Origin: Viola odorata
Taxonomy: Eukaryota > Streptophyta > Magnoliopsida > Malpighiales > Violaceae
Assembly (NCBI GenBank): GCA_963691705.1
Contig: OY829540.1
Location: 4,540,001-4,604,000 of the forward strand
Length of the DNA: 64,000 nt
Direction of reading: 5' to 3'
This document shows, in pieces, positions 12,582 to 24,810 of the stretch; within the stretch, counting starts at the first letter, position 1, and the number at the start of each line of letters is the position of its first letter. The position numbers and the translations under genes are program-made. A model generated the notes under the pieces. That model did no database searches, was not told the origin of the DNA, and saw nothing but the letters and a program-made list of their open reading frames with translations.

Positions 12582-13610
12582 TATAGGGGTGAGCTCGGAT
12601 CGGAGGATCCGACCGATCCGATCCGATCTGAACTCACCCATCCGATCCGATCCAAACCATTTTCGGATCCGGTTCGGAGGAGGCAGTCGGAATCCGATCA
12701 GTTTCAGATTCCGACGGTCGGATTATCAGAATCCGACGGATTCTGATAAGCCAAATGGTTAAATGATCCGGCCCCACTCCCACCCACCCAAGTCCCAACC
12801 CTAATTCATTTTCAGTTTACCTAATGTCCTAAATCCTAATCCCCAACCCAACCCGCAAATGCAGCCACCCTTTGTCTGTCCCCAACCCCAACCCAATCCT
12901 TGTGCCTCTCTGTCAAGTGTCACCGATTCACTCACCAAAAGTCACCCAGCAGCCACCAGTCCACCGCCCAGCCACGACGCAACAATCGCCACAGCCGATC
13001 CCGCTGCTCCAACACCACACCACCACATCCTCTCCCCTCAACCCAACACCACCATCGCCGGATCTCCCTCGCTGCTCATCATCCAAATTAAAAAAAGAAA
13101 AGAGAAGAAATAAAAGAAGCTGAGAAGGGAATTGGGAATAGAAGAAGAAAAAATAGAAGAAACAGAGAAGGGAATTGGGAATTGGGAATAGAAGAAAGGA
13201 ATGAAAGAAGGAAGAAAAAATAAGAAAAGAAAGTTGGGCTACGGCCCAATAACAAAGAAAAGAAAAAAAAAGAAAAAAAAGAGAAGAGAGTGAACGAAAA
13301 AGAGAAGGAAAATAAAGGAGAGTTGGGCTCCGCCCAACAACAAAAAAATGAGAAAGTGGGCTTTTAATTAAAACCATGAAAAATGTGTTCGTCATTGTAT
13401 TTTAATTATTATCTATTCGTATGCATGATTATTTACAATTATGATCAAAAATTCAAAAATCCGACCGAACCGATCCGAAACCGAAGGTGTCGGATTAGTT
13501 TCGGATTCCCTGCCAAAAAATCCGAAAAAATCCGATCCGAAAAAATCCGAATCCGAAAAAATCCGATCCGAACTCGTCGGATTCCGATCCGAAATCCGAA
13601 CGCACACATC
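12582..13610. mobile_element. Degenerate hAT-like insertion rich in TCCGATCC repeats
   Basis: The left end TAGGGGTGAGCTCGGATCGG is of the hAT terminal type and is followed by repeated GATCCGA units. The right part carries the same units in the opposite sense (ATCCGAAAAAATCCGATCCG). The right terminal bases and a target duplication are not clear. Between them lies GC-richer, purine-rich DNA without a credible reading frame. It is nested inside the Helitron-like element. Confidence 0.5.
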
Positions 13611-13817
13611 ATCAAAACAATGATCTACATCATCAAAACAACATACGATAGGTACATAAAATATATTAAATAAATATTTATTGTAAACTTAAAGTTGTTA
13701 GAAAGTTAAAGTTAAATTAGCTTTGAAATGAGATATTGTTAGAATGAGTAACCTTTTATTGAGTTATTTCAATTGTGTTAAACTTATTTTTTTATTGAGT
13801 TTGGTTTTTTAAAGAAA

Positions 13818-13899
13818 AATTCATTAGTGGTTGTTTTTAAATAACTACATAATTATTTACAATATTTGGAGAACTAGAATAAAAATAATATAAAATATT
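13818..13899 (+). repeat. Internal Helitron repeat, mate at 15777-15848
   Basis: About 75 bases around GTTTTTAAATAACTACATAA occur here and at 15777-15848, nearly identical. This copy stops at AAAATATT and is joined directly to the inner Helitron 5' terminus. The other copy continues into the element's 3' part. The arrangement suggests that the outer copy was truncated when the inner copy was formed. Confidence 0.75.
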
Positions 13900-14200
13900 T
13901 CATACTATATAAAAAGCACGAAGGGGCTTATTTTCTTAAATTACTATTATACCTTTTAATTATTAAAAAACTTAAGGGTGTAATAGACTTTTAATTTTTA
14001 TAAAATTACCTACAATATATCTATTATTCAACCACTTATTTAATTAATTAACCTACCTATTATTAAAATTAAATAAATCTACTACTAAATCACTTATTTA
14101 ATTAATTAATCTACTTATTAAATCTATTGATTATTTAATTAATTAACCTACTTATTAAACCCTAAACTACAAAGCATAGGCAACAAAATTACAAAATTAT

Positions 14201-14546
14201 CAATTTCACTGCATTAATTATCGATTTAATTATAGATTGTATCAATTAGTTTTTCTGTGAAAGAGTAATTGAAAAGTTTTGCTTCGACCATAAACAATCA
14301 TCATCAGAAAACAATCATATTTGGGTGGGACGAGAATATGATCGGAGTCGGAGAGAGTTACATCAACAGCTACCGGGTATTCTCAATTTCACTGCATTAA
14401 TTATCGGTTTAATTATAGATTTTGTCAATTAGTTTTTCCGTGAAAGAGTAATTGAAAAGTGTTTCTTCGAACATAAATAATCATCATCAGAAAACAATCA
14501 TATTTGGGTAGGACGAGAATATGATCGGAGTCGGAGAGAGTTACAT
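14201..14546. repeat. Tandem duplication of 163 bp inside the inner Helitron
   Basis: Bases 14201-14363 recur at 14384-14546 (period 183) with a handful of substitutions. The unit is less AT-rich than its surroundings, contains GGACGAGAATATGATCGGAG, and could be a captured piece of host DNA, but no protein was recognised. Confidence 0.8.
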
Positions 14547-16162
14547 TAGAATTTATTCTCAACCATTCAGATTAGTGTTGGATTCTATTTCTGCTTTTAT
14601 CAAAAAGTGCAATGGTAAAAACTGTATTCCAACCCAGCCCATGTCATCCCATAGAATTAAATGTATCAGTTAATGAATACAAATACATTTGGATGGATTC
14701 AGTTTGTAATTTAAATTAAATATTTAAAACTACATCAATTTGTGGATCCAACTTTGGCCCAATAACAAAACAACGAAAAAAGTATCAAAACATCCGACCC
14801 AACCATAGAATTAAAACAATTTTAGCTTAATTAAGTAAGTTAGTTTTATAAATTACTTAAAAAACAACAACTAATAAATTTTTCTTTAAAGATTAAAACT
14901 CAATAAAAAATTAAGTTTAATATTTAATTAAAAATTTATGTTGCTTGTTTTTGTCAATTTATTTCCTTTATATATTTTCGCGCTATTTCAACTTTTTGAC
15001 ATGTATTTATTTTTTCTTAAAAATAAGAGGATAATACATAATAAATAATGTCATTTATTAATAAAATTAAATTTATTTTTAAATAATTTAAGTTCACGTT
15101 ATTGACAACAACGAAAAAAATTGGTTTATTTGATGACAAGAATGACTTTGTTAGAATAGGAGACTAAAATTCTAAGAAAAAAAGGAGATCATATTTATGC
15201 GAAAAATTGGAGGAAGAATAAAGAGGAATTAATCTAATTTGTAATTAAATTTTCAGAATTTGTATAATAAATGTCTTAGTAAATTTCCTATATTTTTAAT
15301 TGGTTCGAATCAACATCACCATTAATAAATTAATCAGTATATTTTAACAAATTAAAATAATTGGTGATTCATAAAATAATTTAATAATTTAATAATATGT
15401 TTTACCAGTTTTTAATTTTCTAACTATTAGAAAGACCAAAATTGCAACTCATTTGCATGCTTATATTGCAAATTTCAAGACTATTGGGTTCAAAGTGGGA
15501 AATTTTATAAACTTTAGGGTTTTTTTTATATAGTTTACCTAAAAATATATTTAATATTTTAATCAATAAGGTTAATAAATTATTATTATTATTATATAAT
15601 AAATAAATATAATGCTACAAAATAAATATTTTGAGTATATTTTTAATAATTATGTAAATGTATTTTTTTGAGATTTTTTATATTTTTTTTAGATAAAAAC
15701 TAGATGATGTTTTCAATTTCAAGCTAAACAGCAACAACACAAACTTTAAAATTAAAAAAAATTATATATTTTCAAGTGGTTGTTTTTAAATAACTACATA
15801 ATTATTTACAATATTTGGAGAACTAGAATAAAAATAATATAAAATATTATTTTAAATATTTAAATTTCAATTTATAAAAATTAATTAATTAATTGAGTTA
15901 AAATTATTTTAATTTTAAGAACTAAAAATTAAATTATTTCTGAATTAATAAAATATTTTTTTGTCAACACCTGCATTAATACATTAATAACAATACTAAT
16001 ATAATGCTTACAATATAGTTTAAACACCATAGTAAAAATTTATGTTAATCCCATTTTTTAGACATTATTAAAACTTTTATATTATACTAAAAATATTTTG
16101 TGTGAAATACTTTTTTATACATAAATATGATATTTTAACATTTTCAAATCTAAATAAATTTC

Positions 16163-16186
16163 GCATGTGCAACGCCACATGCCTAA
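16163..16186 (+). terminator. Helitron 3' terminal hairpin plus CTAA
   Basis: GCATGTG (16163-16169) pairs with CACATGC (16176-16182) across a 6-base loop, followed at once by CTAA and the flanking T. In Helitrons this palindrome is the presumed stop signal for rolling-circle strand transfer; it is not a transcription terminator. Confidence 0.8.
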
Positions 16187-16634
16187 TTAATAAATATATA
16201 CTGACTTTTAAAAAAATGACTTGATGTGTTTTCTATTGGCCAGCTGACACACTGACTAAAACTAGGAAGAAAGAAAAATTGTTTGATGAAGAAGTAGTCC
16301 AAAAATAAATAAAAGTACAGGTTGCTGATCTAGACTAAGTCAACTATCAAAATAATCTTAACAAGAAGAGAAAAAGTCAGCAATCAACGTTCAGATTTGT
16401 TGTCCTCGGTGGCCAATTTAAATCAAGATTTCTCATTTCTTTCCTTAACTTGATCGGAATGGACGATACATATAGGAGCTGCTTGCGAGTAATGACATAA
16501 TATATAATTTTTTATTTGAGGAGAACGAGAATATTACATAAATCACTCACACTAATTATTTATTAATATAAAAAAAATTAAATGATTCTCTGGCGAGCTA
16601 TGTTCACATGGACAAAGTTAATAACATTAGTTAG
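16187..16634. other. Intergenic DNA between the Helitron and LTR element 1
   Basis: No gene or repeat was recognised here. Confidence 0.4.
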
Positions 16635-18102
16635 TGATTGAGCCTTATTTTATCATATTTTTACTGTTTAAATACTTGTTATTTGGACAGTAAATCTATT
16701 GATTTTGTTATTATTCCCTTGATTTTGGCAGTTTTGATCAGAGGCGCAACTTTGCAGAAAAATTGATTCGAGGTGGTTTAGCCTGAGGTTTGGCCAAACA
16801 AGTTTGCTGAGGATAGAGATAGCAGTTTGGCCGGATGTTTGACCAAGATCACGAAACAGGCTGCAGCTGGAGAATTTTGACAAAAGATAAAGACGCGAGC
16901 TGGCAATTACAACTGAAAACGGGATTTCAGGGATTGACATCAATAAAGATTATCTTCAAGAATCCTAGATAGGATCTCCATCTATTTAAACATTATCACC
17001 CCTTTTCCCAATTTAGAAACATAGTTATTATCTTTTGAGACTTTTGAGGAAGTTGAGTTAGGATAGGACAAGGGAGTTTAGCTTACTTATAGCTGAATTT
17101 GTTCTCGCTTGTTCTACACACACTCTCTTCTCTACCTCTTCCGCCATAATTAATTTGCTCCGGGATTTAATTCTTTGAATCCACGAATTTATTTTATTTA
17201 TGCAAGCAAGTATTTTTATAATTTATTCATGAGTATAAGTAGCTAAACACAGATTCTTGGTAAGGGTTGAAGAGCTACGTTCTTATGTTTCATGAGGTCT
17301 AAGTGTCCTCAATAATCTCTTTATTCGTATTCACTTGTTCCTTGATCTTAATCAAATCGCTAACTTGCTAGAGACAAGAATTAGCCATTCTTGTACCCTA
17401 GTAGAGAAGAGTTGCAGTCAGCCTTGAAGGAGCGGGAGCACCCGCCGGATAGGTAAAGTAGGCAACTAGTCTCGCGCCAGACTAGAAGAAATAAGTGATC
17501 TAGTCAAGACCAGATTGACAACCTAGGGTCTCCACAGGGAGACAACTTGGGTTAGGTACTGTCTTCCCCTACACCATTGAGAAAACGAACAACCATTCAA
17601 GACAGCAGCCAAACGGATAAACCCTTTAACCAGCAAGGTGTCCCTTGGTTAGGATTACTAGGAAATGGAGTACCCGCCGGATAATTTGCAGAGGAGGGAA
17701 GTCAGGAGTGAACAAGAGTACCTCCACTCTATAGCAGCACTATGAATGAAGAGATGAACATCTTTGAACCCATGATCGGATCATAAGAACGGAAGCTCTC
17801 ATATCGCCCTTACCTGGAATTCTCTTTTATCTGATTTTCAATCTGGACCCCCTATCTTGGCCAAACCTTTGACCAAGATTACTTTGAACTGTTCTACTTC
17901 TTTTGTTTTGTCTTTATTTTCAGATTCACCCAACCAAACTCAGTGACGAGGAAGTCAATCAAGAACTACACTCCCCTAGAGGTCTCTGTGGACGATCCTT
18001 ACCACCATCTATAAGTTCCTTGTGGACAAGTGATAAGTTGTATTTCTACCCCTTTTTCATATCTATTATACACTTATATTTGACGTGTTCGACACACGAT
18101 CA
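16635..18102 (+). repeat. 5' LTR of element 1
   Basis: It begins TGATTGAGCC and ends ACGATCA just before the primer-binding site. The copy at 20846 matches along nearly its full length. It contains three paired GGCC dyads (cores 16780/16792, 16829/16841, 17859/17871). Confidence 0.9.
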
Positions 18103-18107
18103 AATTT

Positions 18108-18125
18108 TGGCGCCGTTGCCGTGGA
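18108..18125 (+). promoter_or_regulatory. Primer-binding site (tRNA-Asp type) of element 1
   Basis: TGGCGCCGTTGCCGTGGA matches the complement of the plant tRNA-Asp 3' end except for one base. This primer is typical of Athila/Tat Ty3/Gypsy elements. Confidence 0.85.
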
Positions 18126-18215
18126 CTTCTAACGTGTTTTGTAGTTCTGTTTTTATTTTTTGTTTTTTGCAGTTTGACAGCGAGCTTGGCCAAACCGTAG
18201 GCCAAGCAGGAAATC

Positions 18216-18895
18216 ATGTTCCATAATTCTATCCCTCATAATCAGAATGCATTTATTGTTGAACATAAATTATCTGAAATATCTAACATGGTTCAAAACC
18301 TCTCTACAGGGTATAACCAGGGACAGCAGAACTTCCACCCCTTTTTCCAACAAGATCCGCCACAATACCACCAACAATAACAATGCCCCATAGACTTCCA
18401 GAATTTTGTGCCAATTCCCCCTCAAAATTAGGTCCGCGTGCCACAGCTTCCACCTGCACCTCAACCAATGTTGTATACTAGTGTTCCTATAGAAGAGACT
18501 CTCAAAAAGTTCGGGATGGCGACCCATACCAACCTAGTAGAGATGCAGAAAATGATGGCGACCCAGTCTAGCCAGGTGAGGAAATTCAGACAGAACCAAT
18601 ATTGGCCAAACCTCAGGCTAAACCCGCAGTTTCCACTGAGGTCGTGAAGGAAGAACCGGTCTTGGCCAAACCTGTGGCCAAACCTGATGAAAAGGTCAAA
18701 GAACTAGAGGAAGTGATAGAAATTCCCCCACCTTTCCCTCCTAGGTTTGTGGACGTCATTGGGCATGCTGCTAATGAGGATTCTGAATTAAATGAAACTA
18801 ACTCTTTTGATCATGCTCCTAGCAGAGAAATCCCATGTGAAAAGTTGAAGGAAGAAGAATTCGTGGACACTGTTTCTAATCCTAATTTTTTTTAG
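18216..18895 (+). pseudogene. gag remnant of element 1
   Basis: Reading from the ATG at 18216, the frame has in-frame stops near 18380 and 18430 and shifts frame near 18600. Recognisable pieces match element 2 gag: QLPPAPQP, EETLKK, LVEMQK, then EEPVLAKP repeats and EVIEIPPPFPPR. Zinc knuckle and protease are absent. The piece around 18600-18690 holds two paired GGCC dyads that are translated as AKPQAKP and VLAKPVAKP. It cannot encode a working capsid protein; the element would depend on a relative for particles and enzymes. Confidence 0.75.
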
Positions 18896-19302
18896 CCAGA
18901 TTTTGATATTTTTAACAGCCATGAATTGCCCAAAGTTAATCCTAACCCTCTACCTTCAAGTGTGCAGGCACCAAAAATTAAACTTGAAAACAGTCTTGGT
19001 CTCGAGTTTGGCCAAACCTCAGCTCTGCCAGCTAGCCCGCCCAAAACCATGGAGTGGTGGACTGATGATCTTCTCAAGTTGTTTGCACAGTAGCCAAAAC
19101 TCACCATTTGTGATGCAGGGACAACAGAATTATGAGCTGGAACAGCCTCCCGATCCATTCAAATTTATACCTAAGAGGGTTGTCCAAGGAGTGCCGCCCA
19201 AAGATCCTGACAAGTTTAGCGCATGGAGGGGATTTGGAAAAGTTTCTTGATAAGAAATCCATGGCAATGTCGAGCCCAAGACAAGAAATAAGGGGGCTGC
19301 GT

Positions 19303-19314
19303 GGGAGGCAACCC
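19303..19314 (+). other. Conserved GGGAGGCAACCC motif of element 1
   Basis: The motif GGGAGGCAACCC follows the coding remnant here and recurs (reverse strand, 37543-37556) just downstream of pol in element 2. It marks the start of the 3' noncoding region in these elements; its role is unknown. Confidence 0.6.
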
Positions 19315-19465
19315 ATGTTTTTATTTCTGTTTTTCCTTTGATTTTTCGTGAATAAGTTCAGAGGTTTTTTGTTGACCCGCCTTTCGTCCTTTTCTCTTAT
19401 TTCCAGGGCTGCTGCGGTGCTAGGAAGGCATTCAAATCAGAGAAAAAAATTCAACTTTGGCGGTT

Positions 19466-19866
19466 GTCTTGGCCAAGACGTTTTTCCAGAACCTAACAAG
19501 CAGGCTTCCGACCACTACCTCTACCCCTCAAGGAATCAGGCCACCACCTTATCCTTCTGCCTAGAATTTTTGGCCCCAGGTCGTGTCTTTTCTTTCTCTT
19601 TTATTTAAATTTCACAGTGTTTTTTTTTTGTTTATCTTCACACTATGAGGACATTGTCTTCTAAGTGTGGGGAGGGTTTTATGAGTCTGTGAGTCATATT
19701 TATTTTTGTTGATATTTTTTGATGTGTTTTGATATGCTCTGCTGTGAGTCTGTCTATCCTCATGAATTTTTTTGAATTCTTGCTTAGTAGGTTTGGCCAA
19801 ACCTTTGACCAAACCTTAGTAGAAATTTTTCCTTGGTAGGTTTGGCCAAACCATTGACCAAACCTC
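19466..19866 (+). repeat. Cluster of GGCC dyads in the element 1 3' region
   Basis: GTCTTGGCCAAGAC (19466-19479) is a perfect palindrome. GGTTTGGCCAAACC is a perfect palindrome twice (19790-19803, 19839-19852), each time followed by a TTGACCAAA site whose core is exactly 12 bases further on. An internal polypurine-like AAGTGTGGGGA also lies here near 19658. Confidence 0.85.
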
Positions 19867-20267
19867 CACAGGATCTGTCGAGGTTGAGTCTATTGCATGA
19901 TTTTCTGTTTTGAATTTCCTTTTTTTTTTGTTTTGTTTTGTGGAAACTGAAAAATATGTTGCTTCCAAACATTGATTTCATCACATAGGACCTAGAGCAC
20001 TTGAGTGAATAACTCCATTTCTTGTTACTAAGGCAATCTAACTTGGCATAACATTTCCAATGCCTTTAAGATGTATCTGCCTGACATCTTTTAACTCCCC
20101 TTATTTCCATAGATTCATGATTCTTGTGCTTTACAACTAAACTCAAACTGTCATTCTTCACCTTTAAAAAGAACCACTGCCATGAAAACTGCGATGAATT
20201 GTTGTGAAACACCTGACTTAGCCCCTTGGAGATCAATGTATTAGATCAAAATTTAAAATCATCTGTC

Positions 20268-20485
20268 TTGGTGCTCCTGCCTCAATCAAGTAGGAGTACC
20301 CAAGAAACTTTTTACAATCAGCTAAAAATTCTAAATAAAAATTTGTCTTGGTGCTCTTGCCTCATTCAAGTAGGAGTATCCAAGAAACTATATTAAAAAA
20401 TTAAAATTAAAATTAAAAAAAATCTCTGTCTTGGTACTCTTGCCTCATTCAAGTAGGAGCATCCAAGAAACTTTTTTTAAACTGA
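20268..20485 (+). repeat. Three ~90-bp tandem repeats in the element 1 3' region
   Basis: A unit with CTTGGTGCTCTTGCCTCA, CAAGTAGGAG and CCAAGAAACT occurs three times at ~80-95 base spacing. Element 3 carries diverged copies of the same unit (about 46880-47020, reverse strand), so this is a family trait. Confidence 0.8.
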
Positions 20486-20829
20486 TCAAACAATAAATGA
20501 TAAATGGAAACAAGTGCAGGGGCAAAGTCATTAAAGGTGTGCTAAAAGTGTTGTTGAGGCAGTTAGGTGGAGGTAAAAAGGAATTGAGAATTGTTCTGCT
20601 ATATTCCAGGGTTTAGAGTGATAAGCGCTTGATCATGGCGCTACGGAAATATAGGGAGTTTGGGGTATTGGTTAGGGCTTGGTAAAAGGGAAGGGAGTTG
20701 TTAACTGAAGTGCTTGCGAATCCTGTGTGATGAGATGAATGTTTGGAAATGGAAGTTTTTCTGGTTTCTATTTGTTTTGATTTGTTTTGTTAGAGTCATC
20801 GAGACAGTATGCTTGGGGGCAAGCATAGT

Positions 20830-20845
20830 TTAAGTGTGGGGAATT
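20830..20845 (+). promoter_or_regulatory. Polypurine tract of element 1
   Basis: TTAAGTGTGGGGAATT directly precedes the 3' LTR. It is the plus-strand priming site; the same AAGTGTGGGGA word is used by elements 2 and 3. Confidence 0.85.
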
Positions 20846-22296
20846 TGATTGAGCCTTATTTTATCATATTTTTACTGTTTAAATACTTATTATTTGGACA
20901 GTAAAGCTATTGATTTTGTTATTATTCCCTTGATTTTGGCAGTTTTGATCAGAGGCGCAACTTTGAAGAAAAGTTGATTCGAGGTGGTTTGGTCTGGGGT
21001 TTGGCCAAACCAGTTTGCCGAGGACAGAGATAGCAATTTGGCTGGAGGTTTGGCCAAGATCACGAAAAAGATTGCAGTTGGAGAATTTTGACAAAAGATA
21101 AAGACACGAGCCGGCAATTACAACAGAAAATGGGATTTCAGGGATTGACATCAATAAAGATTATCTTCAAGAATCCTAGATAGGATCTCCCTCTATTTAA
21201 ACATTATCACCCCTTTTCCCAATTTAGAAACAGAGTTATTATTTTTTGAGACTTTTGAGGAAGTTGAGTTAGGATAGGACAAGGGAGTTTAGCTTACTTA
21301 TAGCTGAATTTGTTCTCGCTTGTTCTACACACACTCTCTTCTCTACCTCTTCCGCCATAATTAATTTACTCCGAGATTTAATTCTTTGAATCCAGGGATT
21401 TATTTTATTTATGCAAGCAAGTATTTTTATAATTTATTCATGAGTATGAGTAGCTAAACACCGATTCTTGGTAAGGGTTGAAGAGCTACGTTCTTATGTT
21501 TCGTGAGGTTTAAGTGTCCTTAATAATCTCTTTATTCGTATTCACTTGTTCCTTGATCTTAATCAAATCGCTAACTTGCTAGAGACAAGAATTAGCCATT
21601 CTTGTACCCTAGTAGAGAAGAGTTGCAGTCAACCTTGAAGGAGCAGGAGCACCCGCCGGATAGGTAAAGTAGGCAACTAGTCTCGCGCCAGACTAGAAGA
21701 AATAAGTGATCTAGTCCAAGACCAGATTGACAACCTAGGGTCTCCACAGGGAGACAACTTGGGCTAGGTACTGTCTTCCCCTACACCATTGAGGAAGCGA
21801 ACAATCATTCAAGACAGCAGCCAAACAGATAAACCCTTTAACCAGCAAGGTGTCCCTTGGCTAGGATTACCAGGAAAGGGAGCACCCGCAGGGTAATTTG
21901 CAGATGAGGGAAGTCAGGAGTGAACAGGAGCACCTCCACTCTATAGCAGCACTATGAATGAAGAGAAGAACATCCTTGAGCCCATGATCGGATCATAAGA
22001 ACGGAAGCTCTCATATCGCCCTTACTTGGAATTCTCTTTTATCTGATTTTCAATCTGGACCCCCTATCTTGGCCAAACCTTTGACCAAGATTACTTTGAA
22101 CTATTCTACTTCTTTTGTTTTGTCTTTATTTTCAGATTCACCCAACCAAACTCAGTGACGAGGAAGTCAATCAAAAACTACACTCCCCTAAAGGTCTCTG
22201 TGGACGATCCTCTTACCACCATCTACAAGTTCCTTATGGACAAGTTATAAATTGTATTTCTACCCTTTTTTCATATCTATTATACACTTATATTTG
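20846..22296 (+). repeat. 3' LTR of element 1 (right tip lost)
   Basis: It starts TGATTGAGCC and follows the 5' LTR closely until TTTGACGT near 22296. It then diverges into non-LTR sequence instead of ending in CGATCA. Confidence 0.9.
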
Positions 22297-22642
22297 ACGT
22301 ATTTAATAACAGAGTAAACTATTGGCAATTGCAATTTAGTGGTAATTTTCTGCAAAAATGATGGGTTAGATGTTGAGTTTAAATTTTCTAATTTATATTA
22401 TTATCTATGATTTACTCAAGAAAAAGGAGATTAGGAAACTATCGTGATCAATTTGAATTTATTTGTTTTTTCTTAACAAAAAATACTTCTCATCTATACA
22501 ATTTGTCTTGTGTAAAATATTACTCCAACACATGGAGTATAGGAGAAAACTATATAATTCTTGAATGACAAAGTAGATGTCGTGCTGGTTTTGCTTTTTT
22601 AAGTGCAGTTGATCAATGAGGTCGGAAATTTGAAGGTCGATA
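22297..22642. other. Spacer between element 1 and the CACTA-like element
   Basis: AT-rich, nothing recognised. Confidence 0.4.
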
Positions 22643-22778
22643 TACTAAAAAAAAAAGTTCTAGATTCCGATGGATTTTCCGTCACAAAATTTTCATCAAA
22701 AATAACTATTTTTCATGACTTCTTTGACCGTCGAAGGTCGTCGTTAAAATGTTCGTCGAACACCCTTCAACTGATTTA

Positions 22779-23284
22779 GGGTCTGTTTAGCGTTTCGGTT
22801 CTAATCCGAAAAGTGTTGTGGCAAAAGTGCTGTGGCAAAGTACTTCTAGAAAAGCTAGTATGCTGTTTGGTAAACATTTCTTAAAAGTGTTGTGGGAAAC
22901 GAAAAATTATTTTTAGTGTTTGGTAAAACTATAAAAATGAAATAGTTGAAGTATAAAACCCATTTTTTATACATTAATAAAAATAGGAAAAATGGATCTA
23001 GAATTATTTATCTTGAGATGGAGATTTTATTGTGATAGTTTTTAATTTATTTTGTTCTATTATATAAAGTAAAAAAATGAAATTAAAAAAAAAAAAAAAA
23101 GAGTAAGAGAGAGCAAACGCAGCGTGTGCGTTTGCCACTGCAGTATTTTGGATCAGTCAGGAAAGCACAAGGCAAAGCATTGCTCTCAACGCAGCAACCC
23201 AACCCAACCCTTAACCCCAAACACTTTTCTTCAGCTTTTGCAACTCAATTCAACCCAACTCAAACCCAAACCCCAAACACTATC
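22779..23284. mobile_element. Tourist/PIF-Harbinger-like MITE, 506 bp
   Basis: The left end GGGTCTGTTTAGCGTTTCGG is inverted at the right end (complement of GATAGTGTTTGGGGTTTGGG, about 13 of 20 positions). A TTA duplication flanks it (22776-22778, 23285-23287). It is non-coding and nested in the CACTA-like element. Confidence 0.55.
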
Positions 23285-24298
23285 TTAGAAGTTAATGCGG
23301 GTGGTCCTGTATATACTGAAATTCTTTTCATGTGGAAGGAGTGGGCCCTAAGCCTAGGCACGCCCACCACCACGCGCACGCCAACGCAGGCCCGCACGCC
23401 TCCCAACTTTCACTCACACACAAGTGAAACTCTCCAATTCCGCGCTACTCAGGATTCGAACTTTGATACATGCTCTCTCTTTTTTAGTTAAGGTCTTCTC
23501 TGTTATTTTCATTTTTCATTTTTTTCAGAACTCCATCGTTTTACATTTTTAATATGCTCATATAAATATATATAATTAAATATAAGTTAAAAATAATAAT
23601 TTTTAAATGATTCTTATATTACTATATTTGTAAATTATTATATTTTTTTTATAGATAACTATATCTTTTATTAAATTTTAAAATATAAGCATTTTATAAA
23701 ACATTAGTTTTTGTTTTTACTTAACATCTTCTCTTGTTTTTTTTCTTAATATATTTTATAGAATTCTATCAAAAAAATAATTTATTAATAATTTTTTTAT
23801 ATGTTCATATAAATAATTAAATATGACTTAACAAAAATATTTTTAATTGTTTGACTATAATATTTTTAGATAACTATATTTGTAAAGAGAGTAAATAGAA
23901 TATTTTATTTTGACACTTATCTAATAAATAATAAATATTTTATAATTAAAACTCTAATTAATATGACTTAATTTTTTTTTCAAAATATAGTTAACTAAAT
24001 TATATTTTATTATCAAATTTCAAAGCTTCCCATATCATTAAATATCAATTCACTTAAAAGCTTATCTTCGTTTCATATATGAAATTTTATCCTTCAATCA
24101 TTAAGCCTAGTTAAAAAAATATCCTTAAATTAGTAATTTAATAGACAAATGTTCTCCAACTTAAGTAAGTATGTACACTTAATCATAATGTTACTAACAA
24201 AAAATTTATATATGACATACATGCAAGAATAGTTAGATTATTTTTTTCAGATTTTATTAATTGTTTTTTGATAAATCTTAAATTATTAATGAAAGTTA

Positions 24299-24810
24299 AT
24301 GAGTAATTAATAAATAAAATCTATAAAATAAATTCAAACTATATATATATATATGATAGCAACTAAAATATCAATCTAATAAGTATATGTAGTACAACCT
24401 ATTTAGTTTGAAACTTATGAGTAATTAATAAACAAAACCTATAAAATTAATTCATATTATATATAAATAAGATATCAATCTAAATATCACTTGTATATGT
24501 AATACAATCTATTTAGTTTAAAACGTAATAAGTAATTAATAAACAAGATTTCTAAAACTAATTCATACTATATGATATCAATATAAAATTAATAAATAAT
24601 ATTTATAAAACTAATTCATATTATATATATATAGTATATATATAATATTATATATATATATATATATATAATATCAACCGAAACATTAATGTAATATACA
24701 AGTGTATATGTTATTTAGTTTGAAACTTAATGAGTAACTAAGAAATAAAATCTATAAAACTAATTCATACTATATATATATGATATCAATCTAAAATTAA
24801 TAAATAAAAT
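24299..24810. repeat. Degenerate AT-rich tandem repeats and a TA microsatellite
   Basis: A unit of roughly 110-120 bases with GAGTAATTAATAAACAAAA, CTAATTCATA and ATATCAATCTAA recurs four to five times. A TATA microsatellite lies at 24622-24672. Confidence 0.7.

Larger units (their letters stand above)
10081..16186 (+). mobile_element. Helitron-like element, 6.1 kb, with an inner second copy
   Basis: The left end starts with TCTATACTATATAAAA directly after an A (10080). The right end is a 7-bp-stem hairpin followed by CTAA and then a T (16187). TC...CTRR ends set between A and T, a 3' hairpin and no target duplication are the Helitron signature. No Rep/helicase gene is visible, so it is non-autonomous. 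A second 5'-like terminus lies at ~13900, and the block 10348-10830 is homologous to 15290-15770, so the interval contains two related copies in the same orientation. Confidence 0.75.
13900..16186 (+). mobile_element. Inner Helitron-like copy, 2.3 kb
   Basis: It starts with TCATACTATATAAAAAGCAC, homologous to the outer 5' end at 10081, and shares the 3' terminus at 16186. Its 5' flank is T, not the A expected of a clean insertion, so it may have arisen by tandem copying or rearrangement and not by an independent insertion. Confidence 0.6.
16635..22296 (+). mobile_element. Element 1: non-autonomous Athila-like LTR retrotransposon
   Basis: Two direct LTRs of ~1.45 kb bound a 2.7-kb interior with a primer-binding site, a gag remnant and a polypurine tract, but no protease, reverse transcriptase or integrase. 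The LTRs are highly similar, so the insertion is fairly recent. The last ~18 bases of the 3' LTR do not match the 5' LTR and no target duplication is found, so the right edge was probably lost to a deletion. It belongs to the same family as element 3 (same LTR and 3' region) and shares gag motifs with element 2. Paired GGCC dyads occur throughout. Confidence 0.85.

Noticed and set aside
12928..13395. 155-codon Phe/Ser-rich minus-strand frame
   Set aside because: Low-complexity translation of a purine-rich strand inside the degenerate hAT-like insertion; no domain.
23395..23470. GATTCGAAC word resembling a Pol III B box (tRNA or SINE)
   Set aside because: No A box at the right distance, no cloverleaf and no SINE tail or target duplication.
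23126..23491. 121-codon plus-strand frame
   Set aside because: Low-complexity Thr/Pro/Asn repeats spanning a MITE end; not a protein family I recognise.
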